A DNA stretch of 64,000 nucleotides, from NCBI GenBank assembly GCA_965231815.1, contig OZ246890.1:3348001-3412000 (forward strand), read 5' to 3'. The notes under the pieces are model-generated. The model did no database searches. It was not told where the DNA came from and worked only from the letters and a program-made list of their open reading frames with translations. The position numbers and the translations under genes are program-made. Shown here one piece after another: positions 43,911 through 52,958 of this stretch. Every line of letters begins with the position of its first letter. The stretch's first letter is position 1. The DNA comes from JAPPFW01 sp965231815. Its GTDB lineage: Bacteria > Actinomycetota > Acidimicrobiia > Spongiisociales > Spongiisociaceae.

Positions 43911-44624
43911 CTACTCGCCCTGGCACCCTCTTAGGTAGTCCACCGCGGGCTTGACACCCACCCGGTAGCGAGCCACCGCACCGTTCTCGATTTCGAAGTA
44001 GATCCGGTAGTCGGCATCGAAGTCGTCATTGGGCACGAAGGCCATCGCCTCGCCCTCAAGGGTCGCTTGATTGGCCTGCTGTATGTTGTCGGGGTAGACA
44101 GTACGCAGGTTCGAAGCCGTCGTCCCGATCCGTACCCCTGATCGGGTAGCTATCTCGCTGGGCAAATCGATCTCGACACGTGCAATACGGTCATCAACGA
44201 CCATTACCGAAACCCCCCGCATCACGGCGCCCGGAGTCACGTAATGGCAGCTATCGGTGCTCTGACGACCCAAGTCCCGACGGAGGGTAACGCCGCCCTC
44301 AGCTGATGCTTCGGCAACCGTCATTCCGATCCGCAACGGGCCGACCGCCCGAAGCGTGGCGACTGCATCGATTTGGGTAGCCTGGACGGGTTCCGTGGTG
44401 GATGTCACCGATACTTCGTCGCCTTCCGGCTGGGTGTCAGCAACGGTGGTCACGCTCTGAGATGCTGTGCTGGTGGTGGTGCTGGAAAGGGAGACGACTG
44501 TGGATGGTTCGGTGGTGGTAATGGCGGACCGGGCTGTAGTCGTAGTCGAATCAACCGGATCGTCATCCCCGCCACACGCCGCTACCAGCATCACGACGAC
44601 TAGCAGAGGGACCAACTTTCTCAT
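43911..44624 (-). CDS. Putative lipoprotein with Thr/Ser-rich linker
   Basis: 237 residues from ATG 44624, behind GGAGGAGCTGCGA. A lipoprotein signal, MRKLVPLLVVVMLVAACGGD, has the lipobox cysteine at residue 17. A threonine- and serine-rich spacer of about 80 residues follows (STTTTARSAITTTEPSTVVS) and then a folded domain (LRIGMTVAEASAEGGVTLRR, AIARVEID-like strands, IYFEIENGAVARYRVGVKPA). The last part resembles small secreted beta domains that follow a GMT-type start in actinobacteria. Function is unknown; it is probably anchored on the outer face of the membrane. Convergent with betA. Confidence 0.75.
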   Translation of the reverse strand: MRKLVPLLVVVMLVAACGGDDDPVDSTTTTARSAITTTEPSTVVSLSSTTTSTASQSVTTVADTQPEGDEVSVTSTTEPVQATQIDAVATLRAVGPLRIGMTVAEASAEGGVTLRRDLGRQSTDSCHYVTPGAVMRGVSVMVVDDRIARVEIDLPSEIATRSGVRIGTTASNLRTVYPDNIQQANQATLEGEAMAFVPNDDFDADYRIYFEIENGAVARYRVGVKPAVDYLRGCQGE

Positions 44625-45110
44625 TCGCAGCTCCTCCAATCGACCACATGAACCCTGGATGTTTCATCGCTGAACCCGTCGCGATTCCGACACCCTGCGG
44701 ATGGATGCTCTCGCACCTCCCCTAGCCTACGTCAAAGTTCCTAAACTTCCGGGGATTTCCCCACCACTGGAACGCGGACGGTCCGCATCGCCGGGCGTTC
44801 TCCCGTCAAGACCTGATGGACTTGAGGCCCGATTCTTCGTAGATGGACTTGGCAGACCATGGAAAGACAATAGATCGCACTCTGACCAAGCACTACAGCT
44901 ATTGGTATCTCCTATCCGGGTCCGGCGTGAAGTTCACCCGCCGGGCAAAAAATGGCTCATCGCGTATTAGTGGGGGGTAATTGTGGCGAGTAGCCACCAG
45001 ACGCTCCTATGTTTGTCAAGTTGGAGATGGGGGCGGGTTGGTGGGTTCGGATTCGGTCTGTTTGAACCGCCCCCGGGTTTGCCGGAGTGATGGTGACCGG
45101 GTTTTTGGAG
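44625..45110. other. Gap before the dead IS3 element
   Basis: 486 nt with no supportable gene, strong hairpin or repeat. Somewhat lower G+C at 44930-45010. It may include the unplaced left end of the IS3 remnant, for which I found no convincing inverted repeat. Confidence 0.4.
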
Positions 45111-47163
45111 TTAGTTCACTTGGTTGAGCGGCGCGCCGGTTGGGTTGTTATGGTGGTGGGTTCTTTCGTAGTCGATTGGTGTTCGCGTCTCGAGGTGGTG
45201 TGGCGTTGTTGTCGGTTGTGGAAGAGGTCTTGAGGTATTCGATATGGTGTTGGTCAATTCAATCCGGGTGCGACATCCCGGGCGGTTCAAGAGTTCGACC
45301 TGCATCCGAAACCTAAGGACGCTTCCATCGACGGCGTTATCAAAACAGTCCCCGACGGACACCGGTCGATGGAACGAGCCCGGACTGGCTGGCCCGGTCA
45401 CCGGACACCCGGGAGCTGTAAGGGGGTGCCCTGGTCCGAGTGTATGACCGTTCCCGAGTCGGGTTGGCGGTTGCTGATTCGCTATACCCAGGGGCGGAGG
45501 TGAGCGGCCCGGCGGTGACGGAGCGGTCTATGGACCAGCCCACGATGCGGCGGCTGAAGGTGTCTAGCACGACCGCGCAGTACACCTTGCCTTCCCGGGG
45601 TCGGATGCTCGGTGTAGGCCGGTCACCCATAATTGGTTCGGTTGATGGCGGACCAATTATGGGTCGACTAGATCTGCTGGGGTATCTGCGGGTATGATTC
45701 GCCGCCGTTTGGGGTCTCGGCTCCCGCTCAGGTCAGCCAGGCCGGCTCGTCTCATGAGCATCCCCCTCCGTATTACGGCCCACCCATACCCCTATAGCCG
45801 AGCCTCAGCTCAGCATGCACCCTCGGTGCTCCATACGTCCCGCGGGACTGTTGGCAGATGCGTGCGGAGTGTAGGGGTCGGACCGGGGCGCCCTGTCAGC
45901 TTTTCGGCTGGTGGGTTTCCCCGGCCCGCCCTCCGAACCGGACGTGCAACTTCCACTGCATCCGGCTCTCCATGTGCTCATGCCACTACTAGTGGTTCAG
46001 CCTGTGTCTGCATCACACGTACCCGCCGCCCAGCCTCTCCGAGGTCGGGTAGCGGTGCGCCGGTATTCACCAGCGACCTCCGTGATCAACAGTTCGGCTG
46101 CGAACACACTGGACCCCTTCGCCATGTGACCGGCTTTCCCGGCCTCCGACTACTACGGGTCCTCCGCCCCATCCCACCGGCATCAGCCGGCAACAAGCCT
46201 TCCCGCCGACCAGCCAGATGCTGGCCGGTAAGGGAACCGGGGGGATGGTTCCCACGTTCACTTTCCAACCGTTTGACAGGGTCGGCGCCCAGCTATGCCC
46301 CTGCAACATCGCCACGGCTACGCCGCAGGCATTCACCGTGGCCTCCCGGTCGGCGACATCAACCGACCAAAGAGTCACCGCACACAACAATTGGTGTAGC
46401 GGTGTGCGTTGCTGCGCGGCCCCGATCCGCCAGGTTCGAGCCGCTGGTTGTCTTGAGGAGCTTTCCGTCGCTGGTTCCTCACGTACGCCTTTCTGTCTTG
46501 CTAGCCGGACCCGGACCATCTGGCGGTGCTGATCCGTCCCGTCTTTGTCAGGGCTGCTGTCCACCCAAACCCCCCGTTCCGCAGGGTTCAGGCTGCCCTC
46601 AGCTTCAACGTGCCCTCTGCGACAAGCACGAAGCGGTGTCCTTTCACCACCGCACGGTTAGAAAACGCCTCGTGGCGCTCGATATCCGCCAACCAAGCGT
46701 GGCGGATGACCCGAGTCGAGGGTGGGCGAACTCTCCACTCGTAGAAACCCGACTCCCCCGAGCACCCGGCACGCCACCCCGGCTGCGCTGCCCCTCACCC
46801 CCTCATAATTCTGGATCGCTTCAAACCGTCCCCTGCGGTCACCACCCGGGCTCCCAGCAACTCGTTGGCTCCGCTTGGTCACAGCCAACCCTGTCCCTCC
46901 AGCCCGGTGACCCGGGGCGGCTCTCAGTTCCTCCTTCTCCCCGAAGGCCAGTCCCAGCTCAAGCCCTCGGTCAACAGCGTCCCCCGGCGCCGCCGGCTAT
47001 AGATTGTCTGATCCAAAACAACACCAAGATCAGCAGACAAGGACGACACCAACCTGCCAGCAGCCAAAAGACCCAGGACCCTGCGGCGGAACCCCGGTGA
47101 ATACCCATTACGGCATGAAACCCCTCCATGCAGCTCAACACACCACCAATCCAAACATGCCAA
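45111..47163 (-). mobile_element. Degraded IS3-family element (orfA + orfB), split by a group II intron
   Basis: On the minus strand, YSPGFRRRVLGLLAAGR (about 47110-47050) and DQTIYSRRRR are the orfA helix-turn-helix with indels. AVTKRSQRVA near 46880 starts orfB. RHAWLADIER at about 46700-46675 is cut by the intron, and orfB resumes at about 45870 with QQSRGTYGAPRVHAELRL. KVYCAVVLDTFSRRIVGWSI, GTVIHSDQGT-type sequence, SVGDCFDNAV and RMQVELLNR are the integrase core. Several frameshifts and stops are present, and the coding match ends at TAA 45111. The terminal repeats were not found. Confidence 0.85.
45871..46678 (-). mobile_element. ORF-less group II intron inserted in IS3 orfB
   Basis: Domain V is a 34-nt hairpin at 45935-45968, read on the minus strand from GAGCCGGATG to CGTCCGGTTC. 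It has the AGC triad at its base, a GGAA (GNRA) tetraloop and the 2-nt AC bulge. A domain VI-like stem (GGCCGGGG / CCCCGGTC) follows, then a tail ending AC at 45871 with an A 8 nt from the end as candidate branch point. The 3' exon resumes IS3 orfB at once. The 5' end is near 46678 (GCGCCACGAG), a weak GUGYG match. No reverse-transcriptase reading frame exists in its roughly 808 nt. Confidence 0.75.
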
Positions 47164-47303
47164 TTTCGGAAAACGGGGGTATCACCTAAAGGTCCGGCAA
47201 AACCCGGCACGGTTCAGTCTGGGGTAGGGTTGTGGATGCGTACCGCAAACTCGGCGTGAGCTAGGAGACGACGCGGCAATCCCCTTCGTATATGCTCAGG
47301 GAC

Positions 47304-47636
47304 ATGCAAAAATCTTCTAGTCAGAATATAACGCTGGTAGTGGTAGGAGGGACCGCTGAGACGAGCCAGGTACAATGCCGTGAGCTTCAAGCGTTCAGCA
47401 ATGGTGTGATCGCGGGTTGCATCACATGCTTGGCAGAGACGCCGAAAAGCGACGTTGAAGAAACAATCAAACCCCGTGAACCGGAATCAGTGGTGATCGC
47501 TGTCTGTAACTTGGGTGACGGCGCACGGGATTTGGCTCGTGACCTCAAAAAAGATGGGTGGAAAACCAAACTGTTCGAAACCAAGAAGCAGCTTCTCGCC
47601 ATAGCCTGTGAATTGGACGACGGCGGTCAACTGTGA
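47304..47636 (+). CDS. Hypothetical protein, first gene of a lower-G+C pair
   Basis: 110 residues from ATG 47304 (MQKSSSQNITLVVVGGTAET), chosen because a weak CAGGG site precedes it; ATG 47292 has none. A short alpha/beta protein with a hydrophobic first strand (NITLVVVGGT) and a later strand ESVVIAVCNLGDGARDLA that could belong to a small receiver-like or Toprim-like fold. No motif is decisive and I do not recognise it. G+C is visibly lower than in the neighbours, and it follows an IS3 remnant, which suggests acquisition by transfer. It overlaps the next gene by 4 nt. Confidence 0.6.
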   Translation: MQKSSSQNITLVVVGGTAETSQVQCRELQAFSNGVIAGCITCLAETPKSDVEETIKPREPESVVIAVCNLGDGARDLARDLKKDGWKTKLFETKKQLLAIACELDDGGQL

Positions 47637-47920
47637 CTTATCCGGCTATCAGGAAAACAGGGATGCGTATTGAAGAAATAAAAGGGCTTCGCGAGGAGAT
47701 CCGCAAAGCCCAGGAAGAGGGCAACGATGCGCGTGCCGAACAGTTACAGCAGGAGCTAGATGTCGCTGTGTCTACAGAGCAAATCCAGACGGTTGAGGAA
47801 CGCTCGGTAGAGAACGAGTCTGAGACTGTACTCGATCTAGTTGAGCGTGACGTGTCCGCTGGCAGGCTACAGCAGTCCCGCGAGAGCATTGAGAAAGCGA
47901 TCCGCGAAAACACAGATTGA
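47633..47920 (+). CDS. Hypothetical small coiled-coil protein, second gene of the pair
   Basis: 95 residues if translation starts at GTG 47633 (overlap GTGA with the first gene); an inner ATG at 47663 gives 85. Almost entirely charged helix: RIEEIKGLREEIRKAQEEGN, DARAEQLQQELDVAVSTEQI, RLQQSRESIEKAIRENTD. A coiled-coil partner for the upstream product is plausible. No signal peptide or membrane helix. Family not recognised. The 270 nt after it contain no supportable gene. Confidence 0.55.
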   Translation: MTYPAIRKTGMRIEEIKGLREEIRKAQEEGNDARAEQLQQELDVAVSTEQIQTVEERSVENESETVLDLVERDVSAGRLQQSRESIEKAIRENTD

Positions 47921-48191
47921 CGGCACAGTGTCGACCCGTTGCGAGCGGCATTCCGTTGTGGCCGGAACTGATGTTGAGGTTGATTTGTGGTATTCCGCCG
48001 GTTGCCAGTTCTGCTGCGAGCCTCAGTGAAGAGGAGTTGTGGCAGTGTTTTGGCAGGTAGAAAGAACTGAACTGTTGATGTTCTCAGTCGGGGCCAGACC
48101 AATGACGTGTCCCTTGGGGACGTTTTAGAGAGGGTCATTGTCAACTCAGAGATATTGAACCCCTTTTTTTGCGGGACTCTTGATCATCTTC

Positions 48192-49286
48192 CTACACCGA
48201 GAACCGTACCAGCAACACATCGCCGTCCTGAACCAGGTAATCCTTGCCCTCGACCCGTACGACACCACCGGTCGACCGGGCGCGTGTCCACCCACCGTGA
48301 CGAATCACTTCTTCGATCGGGGCTACCTCAGCGCGGATAAACCCTCGTTCCAGGTCGGAATGTATCTTGCCTGCGGCCTGGCGGGCAGTGGCGCCTTGGT
48401 CAACCATCCAGGCGCGGGATTCTCGGGGGTTCATCGTGTAGAACGTGATCAGGCCAAGCGCCGCCATGATCGCTCGTACCACCTTGGGTCTCGCCCCCTC
48501 TCCGATACCTAATCCTTCAGATAGCTCTGCCCGGTCGTCCGGATCGAGTTGCATCAGTTCCTCTTCGAGGAGCGCGCATACACCCAGGACCGGATCCGTG
48601 GGTGGAACGACCTCTTTGAGTCTTTGGGCGGGTTGGCGCCGACCAGTCACATCCCCGCTATCTCCAGCACCGTCATAACCAACATCGCCGGTATTGACAA
48701 CCCAGATACAAGGCAGCAGGCTGAGCGGCGCCAGATCCCGGAAGGCCGCCAGTTCCGGCTCCGACCAAGCGCTCATCCGGAGAGGTTTACCCTCGGCCAG
48801 CAGTTCGGAAGCGCGGGCTATGGCCTCGGCCGCCGGTCGCAAACCCGGTTCGGCAGACGCCTCCTTGGCGATCCGGATCCGGCGACGATCGAAAACCTCA
48901 AAGTCGGATACCGCCAACTCGACGAGTAGTTCTTCCGCCTGCTCGACCGGATCGGCGCCGTGATCTCCGGTTGGCGCCATTTCGGAACCGAACCCCCTCA
49001 GCACCACTAGGAGGGCGCCGGGTTCCTTCCCCGCCCCCAAACGTCGTACCGATCCGGAACGGACGGCCGGAAGGTCGTGAAGATCGATCCCCGCCCGGGT
49101 AACCTTCCGGGACCGTTCCAGGTCCGCCACTCGGTCCAGTAGCGGATCATCCAGCTTCAACACCCCGATGTTGGATTCGGTAGTTGTATGTGGATGGGGA
49201 GCCGTCGCAGCCTCCAAACCTGTTAATACATTGAACAGAGTTGTCTTACCGGAGTTGGCAAAACCAAGTAACGCGATGCGGGTCAT
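48192..49286 (-). CDS. ychF: YchF/Obg-family GTPase/ATPase
   Basis: 364 residues. N-terminal P-loop LLGFANSGKTTLFNVLTGLE at residues 6-25. The usual NVGKST is NSGKTT, so the nucleotide preference may be altered. The C-terminal TGS-like domain is typical: LGLITFYTMNPRESRAWMVD, ATARQAAGKIHSDLERGFIR, AEVAPIEEVIRHGG and the ending VEGKDYLVQDGDVLLVRFSV. YchF proteins bind ribosomes and act in translation or oxidative-stress response. Middle parts are divergent (ELLAEGKPLRMSAWSEPELA), but the DPDDRAELSEGLGI step is present. Stands alone; the run AACCCCTTTTTTTGCGGG just downstream may end its transcript. Confidence 0.87.
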   Translation of the reverse strand: MTRIALLGFANSGKTTLFNVLTGLEAATAPHPHTTTESNIGVLKLDDPLLDRVADLERSRKVTRAGIDLHDLPAVRSGSVRRLGAGKEPGALLVVLRGFGSEMAPTGDHGADPVEQAEELLVELAVSDFEVFDRRRIRIAKEASAEPGLRPAAEAIARASELLAEGKPLRMSAWSEPELAAFRDLAPLSLLPCIWVVNTGDVGYDGAGDSGDVTGRRQPAQRLKEVVPPTDPVLGVCALLEEELMQLDPDDRAELSEGLGIGEGARPKVVRAIMAALGLITFYTMNPRESRAWMVDQGATARQAAGKIHSDLERGFIRAEVAPIEEVIRHGGWTRARSTGGVVRVEGKDYLVQDGDVLLVRFSV

Positions 49287-49420
49287 CCGCCCGGAAGGCT
49301 AGCCGCACAAACTTCCGACGGTAGGTTGGATGTCAGGTTCCGGATATCAGGCTCGAGATATCGGACTTCGGATGAGCACACATGTATGAGACCTACAATT
49401 CATAACCTACGATTAATCCC

Positions 49421-50431
49421 GTGAGACTGGCAGTGATCGGATCCGGGTCGTGGGGTACCACCGTGGCGACCCTTGCCACGCAGAACGCCGACGTGATCCT
49501 GTGGGCGAGACGACCCGGTCTGGCGGAGCACATCAATCGTGAGCACGCCAACGACGACTATCTGCCGGGCCACCTCCTACCACCGGACCTGGTCGCAACC
49601 TCGCACCTCACAGACGCCCTCAATGCCGCCGATCTAGTGGTGATAGCGGTCCCGTCCCATGGTTACCGGTCGGTCCTTGATCGGGCCAAGCACCTCATCA
49701 CGCGCTCGACTCCGGTGATCAGCCTCACGAAAGGGATCGAGGTCGATACCGGGCTACGCATGTCGCAGGTGACCGCTCAGGTCCTCGATGGTCATGACCC
49801 TGAGACAGTGGGGGTAATGTCGGGACCCAACCTGGCGGTGGAGATCATGGAAGGCCAACCGGCCGCCACCGTGATCGCCACGGGTGACCCGAGAATCGCC
49901 GAATCGATCCAACCGGTGTTTACCACGCCACAGTTCCGCGTCTACACCAACCCGGATGTAACGGGGGTTGAGTTGGCCGGAGCAGTCAAGAACGTCATCG
50001 CAATCGCCGCCGGCGCCTGCACCGGGCTTGGTTTCGGAATGAACACCATGTCGACTCTGGTGACGCGCGGTCTTGCGGAGATGACCAGACTCGGGCTGGC
50101 CCTCGGGGCCGAACCGATCACGTTCGGAGGTCTGGCCGGTGTCGGCGACCTCATGGCGACCTGTGGAAGCCCGCGCAGTCGAAATAACCGGGTCGGCTAC
50201 CGGCTGGGACGAGGCCAGTCCATCCGGACGATCGTCTCGGAAATGAACATGGTGGCGGAAGGAGTAAAGACAACCCGGGCAGTGCTGGACCTGGCAGCCC
50301 GGTATCGGGTGGAGATGCCGATTGCCGAAGCGGTGGGCGGGATGGTCTATGAGGGGCAGACGGTTCATGAGGCCATGTCGTCTCTGATGGGGAGGGAACC
50401 CACATCGGAGGCTCACGGAATAGTCCCTTAG
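49421..50431 (+). CDS. gpsA: NAD(P)H-dependent glycerol-3-phosphate dehydrogenase
   Basis: 336 residues from GTG 49421. Rossmann start LAVIGSGSWGTTVATLATQN, then PSHGYRSVL, VISLTKGIEV, MSGPNLAVEIMEGQPAATV, GVELAGAVKNVIAIAAGACT with the catalytic lysine, and FGGLAGVGDLMATCGSPRSR. These are the standard landmarks in the usual order and length. It reduces dihydroxyacetone phosphate to sn-glycerol-3-phosphate for phospholipid synthesis. No Shine-Dalgarno sequence precedes the GTG, so translation may be leaderless. Divergent from ychF. Confidence 0.95.
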   Translation: MRLAVIGSGSWGTTVATLATQNADVILWARRPGLAEHINREHANDDYLPGHLLPPDLVATSHLTDALNAADLVVIAVPSHGYRSVLDRAKHLITRSTPVISLTKGIEVDTGLRMSQVTAQVLDGHDPETVGVMSGPNLAVEIMEGQPAATVIATGDPRIAESIQPVFTTPQFRVYTNPDVTGVELAGAVKNVIAIAAGACTGLGFGMNTMSTLVTRGLAEMTRLGLALGAEPITFGGLAGVGDLMATCGSPRSRNNRVGYRLGRGQSIRTIVSEMNMVAEGVKTTRAVLDLAARYRVEMPIAEAVGGMVYEGQTVHEAMSSLMGREPTSEAHGIVP

Positions 50432-50495
50432 AGACTCGGCGCAGGCCTGCGCTCCTACTCCAACAGTTACGTATCGGTGGGGTACTATGTGGGTT

Positions 50496-50807
50496 ATGGC
50501 TTCTCAACGCATTACGTCTCAACTTCGAATATATGACATCAAGCCGGGCATGATGGAGGAGTTCGCGACGAAGGTGGAGGATGAACTGATTCCCATCCGC
50601 ATGGACCACGGCTTCACGCGATGCGGTCCTTGGATCGTCGAGGAAACCTACCAGTACGCGTGGGTAGTCCACTACGACGGTCCCGAAGGTTTCGAGGTGG
50701 CGGACCAGCGCTACTACGCCGATCCCCGCAGAGGCGAGATGACGTTCAACCCCATGGATTACATAGACCGGGTCGACGCCCGAATGCTCACCCCTTTGCA
50801 GACCTGA
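50496..50807 (+). CDS. NIPSNAP-like (dimeric alpha-beta barrel) small protein
   Basis: 103 residues from ATG 50496. Sequence ITSQLRIYDIKPGMMEEFAT at the start, then TYQYAWVVHYDGPEGFEVAD and YADPRRGEMTFNPMDYIDRV, the strand-helix pattern of NIPSNAP-type dimeric alpha-beta barrels. Such proteins are cytoplasmic and often lack a known function. An in-frame ATG at 50487 is less likely. It lies just after gpsA in the same direction. Confidence 0.7.
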   Translation: MASQRITSQLRIYDIKPGMMEEFATKVEDELIPIRMDHGFTRCGPWIVEETYQYAWVVHYDGPEGFEVADQRYYADPRRGEMTFNPMDYIDRVDARMLTPLQT

Positions 50808-50884
50808 GCCGTGGGAACCGGCTGATCAGCAGATGGCCGAGAACAAGACCTTCCAGGTTGATCCGGACCGTGTAGGGGTACCGA

Positions 50885-51622
50885 TCAGCGGGGCTCGAAA
50901 ATCGTAAAGGTGCCCTTCTGGTCGTCGTTGACCACCGCGAACCGTCCGACCAATATGTCGGTCACGGGAACGCAGACATCCCCACCCAGCGCGGTCACCC
51001 TGGCCGCCGCGGCGTCGGCATCCTCTACCTGGATATAGACCATCCAGTGGGGTGGTATCTCGCCCCACTGCTCGTTCATTTCCAGTACCCCGCACACCAT
51101 GAAATCCCCGATGGCGGCCAGGTGGTAGTCCCCGCCCTCGGGTATCGGCATGCTGCTCCACTCCCAACCGAACAGGTCGCTGTAAAAGCTCCGGGTGGCT
51201 TCGAGGTCACGCGTGTACAACTCGTTCCAGGCAAAGGCGCCGGGGCTACGGATGACCTCCGCCCCACCGAAGTCAAGGGCTTGCCATAAGAATACGGAAG
51301 CTCCGGACGGATCCTGCATCAGCGCCACCCGCCCGTTACCCACATCAGCCGGGCCCATCACGAAGGTCGCCCCCAGCGACCCCGCCAACTCCGCGGTGCT
51401 GTCAAGATCATCGGTAGCAAGGTAGGAAAACCAGTGTGGAGGAACCCCTTCCGGCAACATTCCCGGCATCTCCGGCCCAAGCGCACCCACGCTCTTCCCG
51501 TTCAGGTTGAACACTGTATAGAGCATCCCTGAATCACCCATCGGAACGTCTGTCCAATCCCAACCGAAGAGGCCCCCGTAAAAGGCTTTGCCCCGATCCT
51601 GGTCGGGAAGGTATATGTCCAT
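50885..51622 (-). CDS. Two-domain VOC (glyoxalase/bleomycin resistance-like) protein
   Basis: 245 residues in two tandem VOC units. The first has GKAFYGGLFGWDWTDVPMGD and GRVALMQDPSGASVFLWQAL; the second has RSFYSDLFGWEWSSMPIPEG and PPHWMVYIQVEDADAAAARV. This family binds a metal in a beta-alpha-beta-beta-beta cup and includes dioxygenases, isomerases and resistance proteins; the reaction here is unknown. The usual N-terminal GTFCW stands just before ATG 51622 but outside the ORF. A good ATG with GAGGAGT in front lies at 51654 in another frame, so a 1-nt slip has probably removed the native start. The annotated ORF lacks the first 10 or so residues. Confidence 0.75.
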   Translation of the reverse strand: MDIYLPDQDRGKAFYGGLFGWDWTDVPMGDSGMLYTVFNLNGKSVGALGPEMPGMLPEGVPPHWFSYLATDDLDSTAELAGSLGATFVMGPADVGNGRVALMQDPSGASVFLWQALDFGGAEVIRSPGAFAWNELYTRDLEATRSFYSDLFGWEWSSMPIPEGGDYHLAAIGDFMVCGVLEMNEQWGEIPPHWMVYIQVEDADAAAARVTALGGDVCVPVTDILVGRFAVVNDDQKGTFTIFEPR

Positions 51623-51664
51623 CCAACAGAAAGTGCCACTCGACGATATCCATTACTCCTCTAC

Positions 51665-52933
51665 GTGAAGTGTTCGTGCCGCTGCCACGTTAGCCGATTC
51701 GTGCACGAAGCCCGCATACAATGGGAACCAGTTGACGTTGGAGAAGGTGGGCTCGACACTGACCCGATGAACGGGTCCGGGATCGTCGTATCGGCTGCCT
51801 GGCTCCATCATCGTTTCGTTCAAATCCATCCGTTCCAGGACGGTAACGGCCGGGTTGCGAGAGCCCTTACCCTGCTGTCTCTGGAACGTAACAAGTACCC
51901 ACCGATGGTGGTCGATCGACACAGGCGCAACCCGTACATCGAAGCCTTGGACCGAGCCAATGATGGAGACCTGATCCCGTTGGGAAGGCTCTTCTCGAAG
52001 CTGGCAATGCGATCCATCCGTCGAGAACTGGAAGAACCGATTCCGAAGCCGGTTCCTCAAACAGCCCGGGCAGTAGCCCGCGCTTTCGCCAAATCTCTGG
52101 AGCGTTCGAAACAAGAGGAGATCAAACGTCGAGAGGCTGCCGTCCATATCCGTGCCCAGCAGATCCATGGCCAGATTGGTGCTTGGTTCGACAACGCAAG
52201 TGAAGATCTACGAGCCGATTTCCTGAGTTCAGGGCACGATGTGAAATCACGGACAGTTGCCGCCGATCCCGACGATCCGCAGCAACGCTCCCGGTGGTGG
52301 CACTCCCAGATCATCCAATCCGCCAGGCGTGCCGAACACTTTGCCCACATGTCGGGAGATCGATGGTGGACCCTGCTCGGCTTGGCGGTTGACGGCCTCT
52401 CACTTCGTTTCGTCGCATCCATTCATCACGTAGGCAGCTTAAGCACCGGCATCATGGCGGTAACAACCTTCGGGGATATCCGAGATCAGGCTGAAGTAGC
52501 ACCCAGCCATTCGGATACCTTCATTGCCACTTCCTGGGACGCTTTCACGTTCTCACACAACGAGGAGGTTGAAGATCGGGCTGCCGAGCTATACGAACTG
52601 CTTGATCAGTCCCTCGCGGTAGCTCTGAATGAACTGATGGCACGTACCGTAGGATCGTCAACTTCCGGTACGCTCAGCCGCTCTCAGCCAATGTCCTCTC
52701 ATGATTGGACCATCCTTGTACTGGATGCGATAAGGTCAGCCACACGTCCCGATGGATGGGCCTACTTACCGGACGTTGGCAATAGTATACGGAGGCTTGC
52801 GCCCGCATTTGACACCAACCGGTACGGTCATGCCAAGTTATCGGAGCTTATCGATTCACGCCCGGACCTTATCGAGACAAGGAAACAAGCAGACCTGGAT
52901 GGACCTACTCATATCTTTGTCAGGCGTCGGTGA
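51665..52933 (+). CDS. Fic-domain protein with C-terminal OST-HTH/LOTUS domain, N-terminally truncated
   Basis: Up to 422 residues; the true start is unclear (GTG 51665, or ATG 51767). The catalytic FIC motif FVQIHPFQDGNGRVARALT appears about 60 residues in, whereas family members usually have over 150 residues before it, so the front has been lost. The middle has ARAVARAFAKSLERSKQEEI and a folded beta region. The last 80 residues, DWTILVLDAIRSATRPDGWA followed by FDTNRYGHAKLSELIDSRPD, look like an OST-HTH/LOTUS RNA-binding domain. Fic enzymes AMPylate or otherwise modify proteins. The pairing with LOTUS suggests an RNA-linked target. Activity is doubtful because of the truncation. Confidence 0.75.
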   Translation: MKCSCRCHVSRFVHEARIQWEPVDVGEGGLDTDPMNGSGIVVSAAWLHHRFVQIHPFQDGNGRVARALTLLSLERNKYPPMVVDRHRRNPYIEALDRANDGDLIPLGRLFSKLAMRSIRRELEEPIPKPVPQTARAVARAFAKSLERSKQEEIKRREAAVHIRAQQIHGQIGAWFDNASEDLRADFLSSGHDVKSRTVAADPDDPQQRSRWWHSQIIQSARRAEHFAHMSGDRWWTLLGLAVDGLSLRFVASIHHVGSLSTGIMAVTTFGDIRDQAEVAPSHSDTFIATSWDAFTFSHNEEVEDRAAELYELLDQSLAVALNELMARTVGSSTSGTLSRSQPMSSHDWTILVLDAIRSATRPDGWAYLPDVGNSIRRLAPAFDTNRYGHAKLSELIDSRPDLIETRKQADLDGPTHIFVRRR

Positions 52934-52958
52934 TTGGGGCGGCGTCGAGACGTGAAAC

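Noticed and set aside
45694..47100. 468-residue ORF on the plus strand
   Set aside because: It runs antisense through the group II intron and IS3 coding regions, is rich in Pro/Arg/Ser without any recognisable domain, and has no homology-like pattern.
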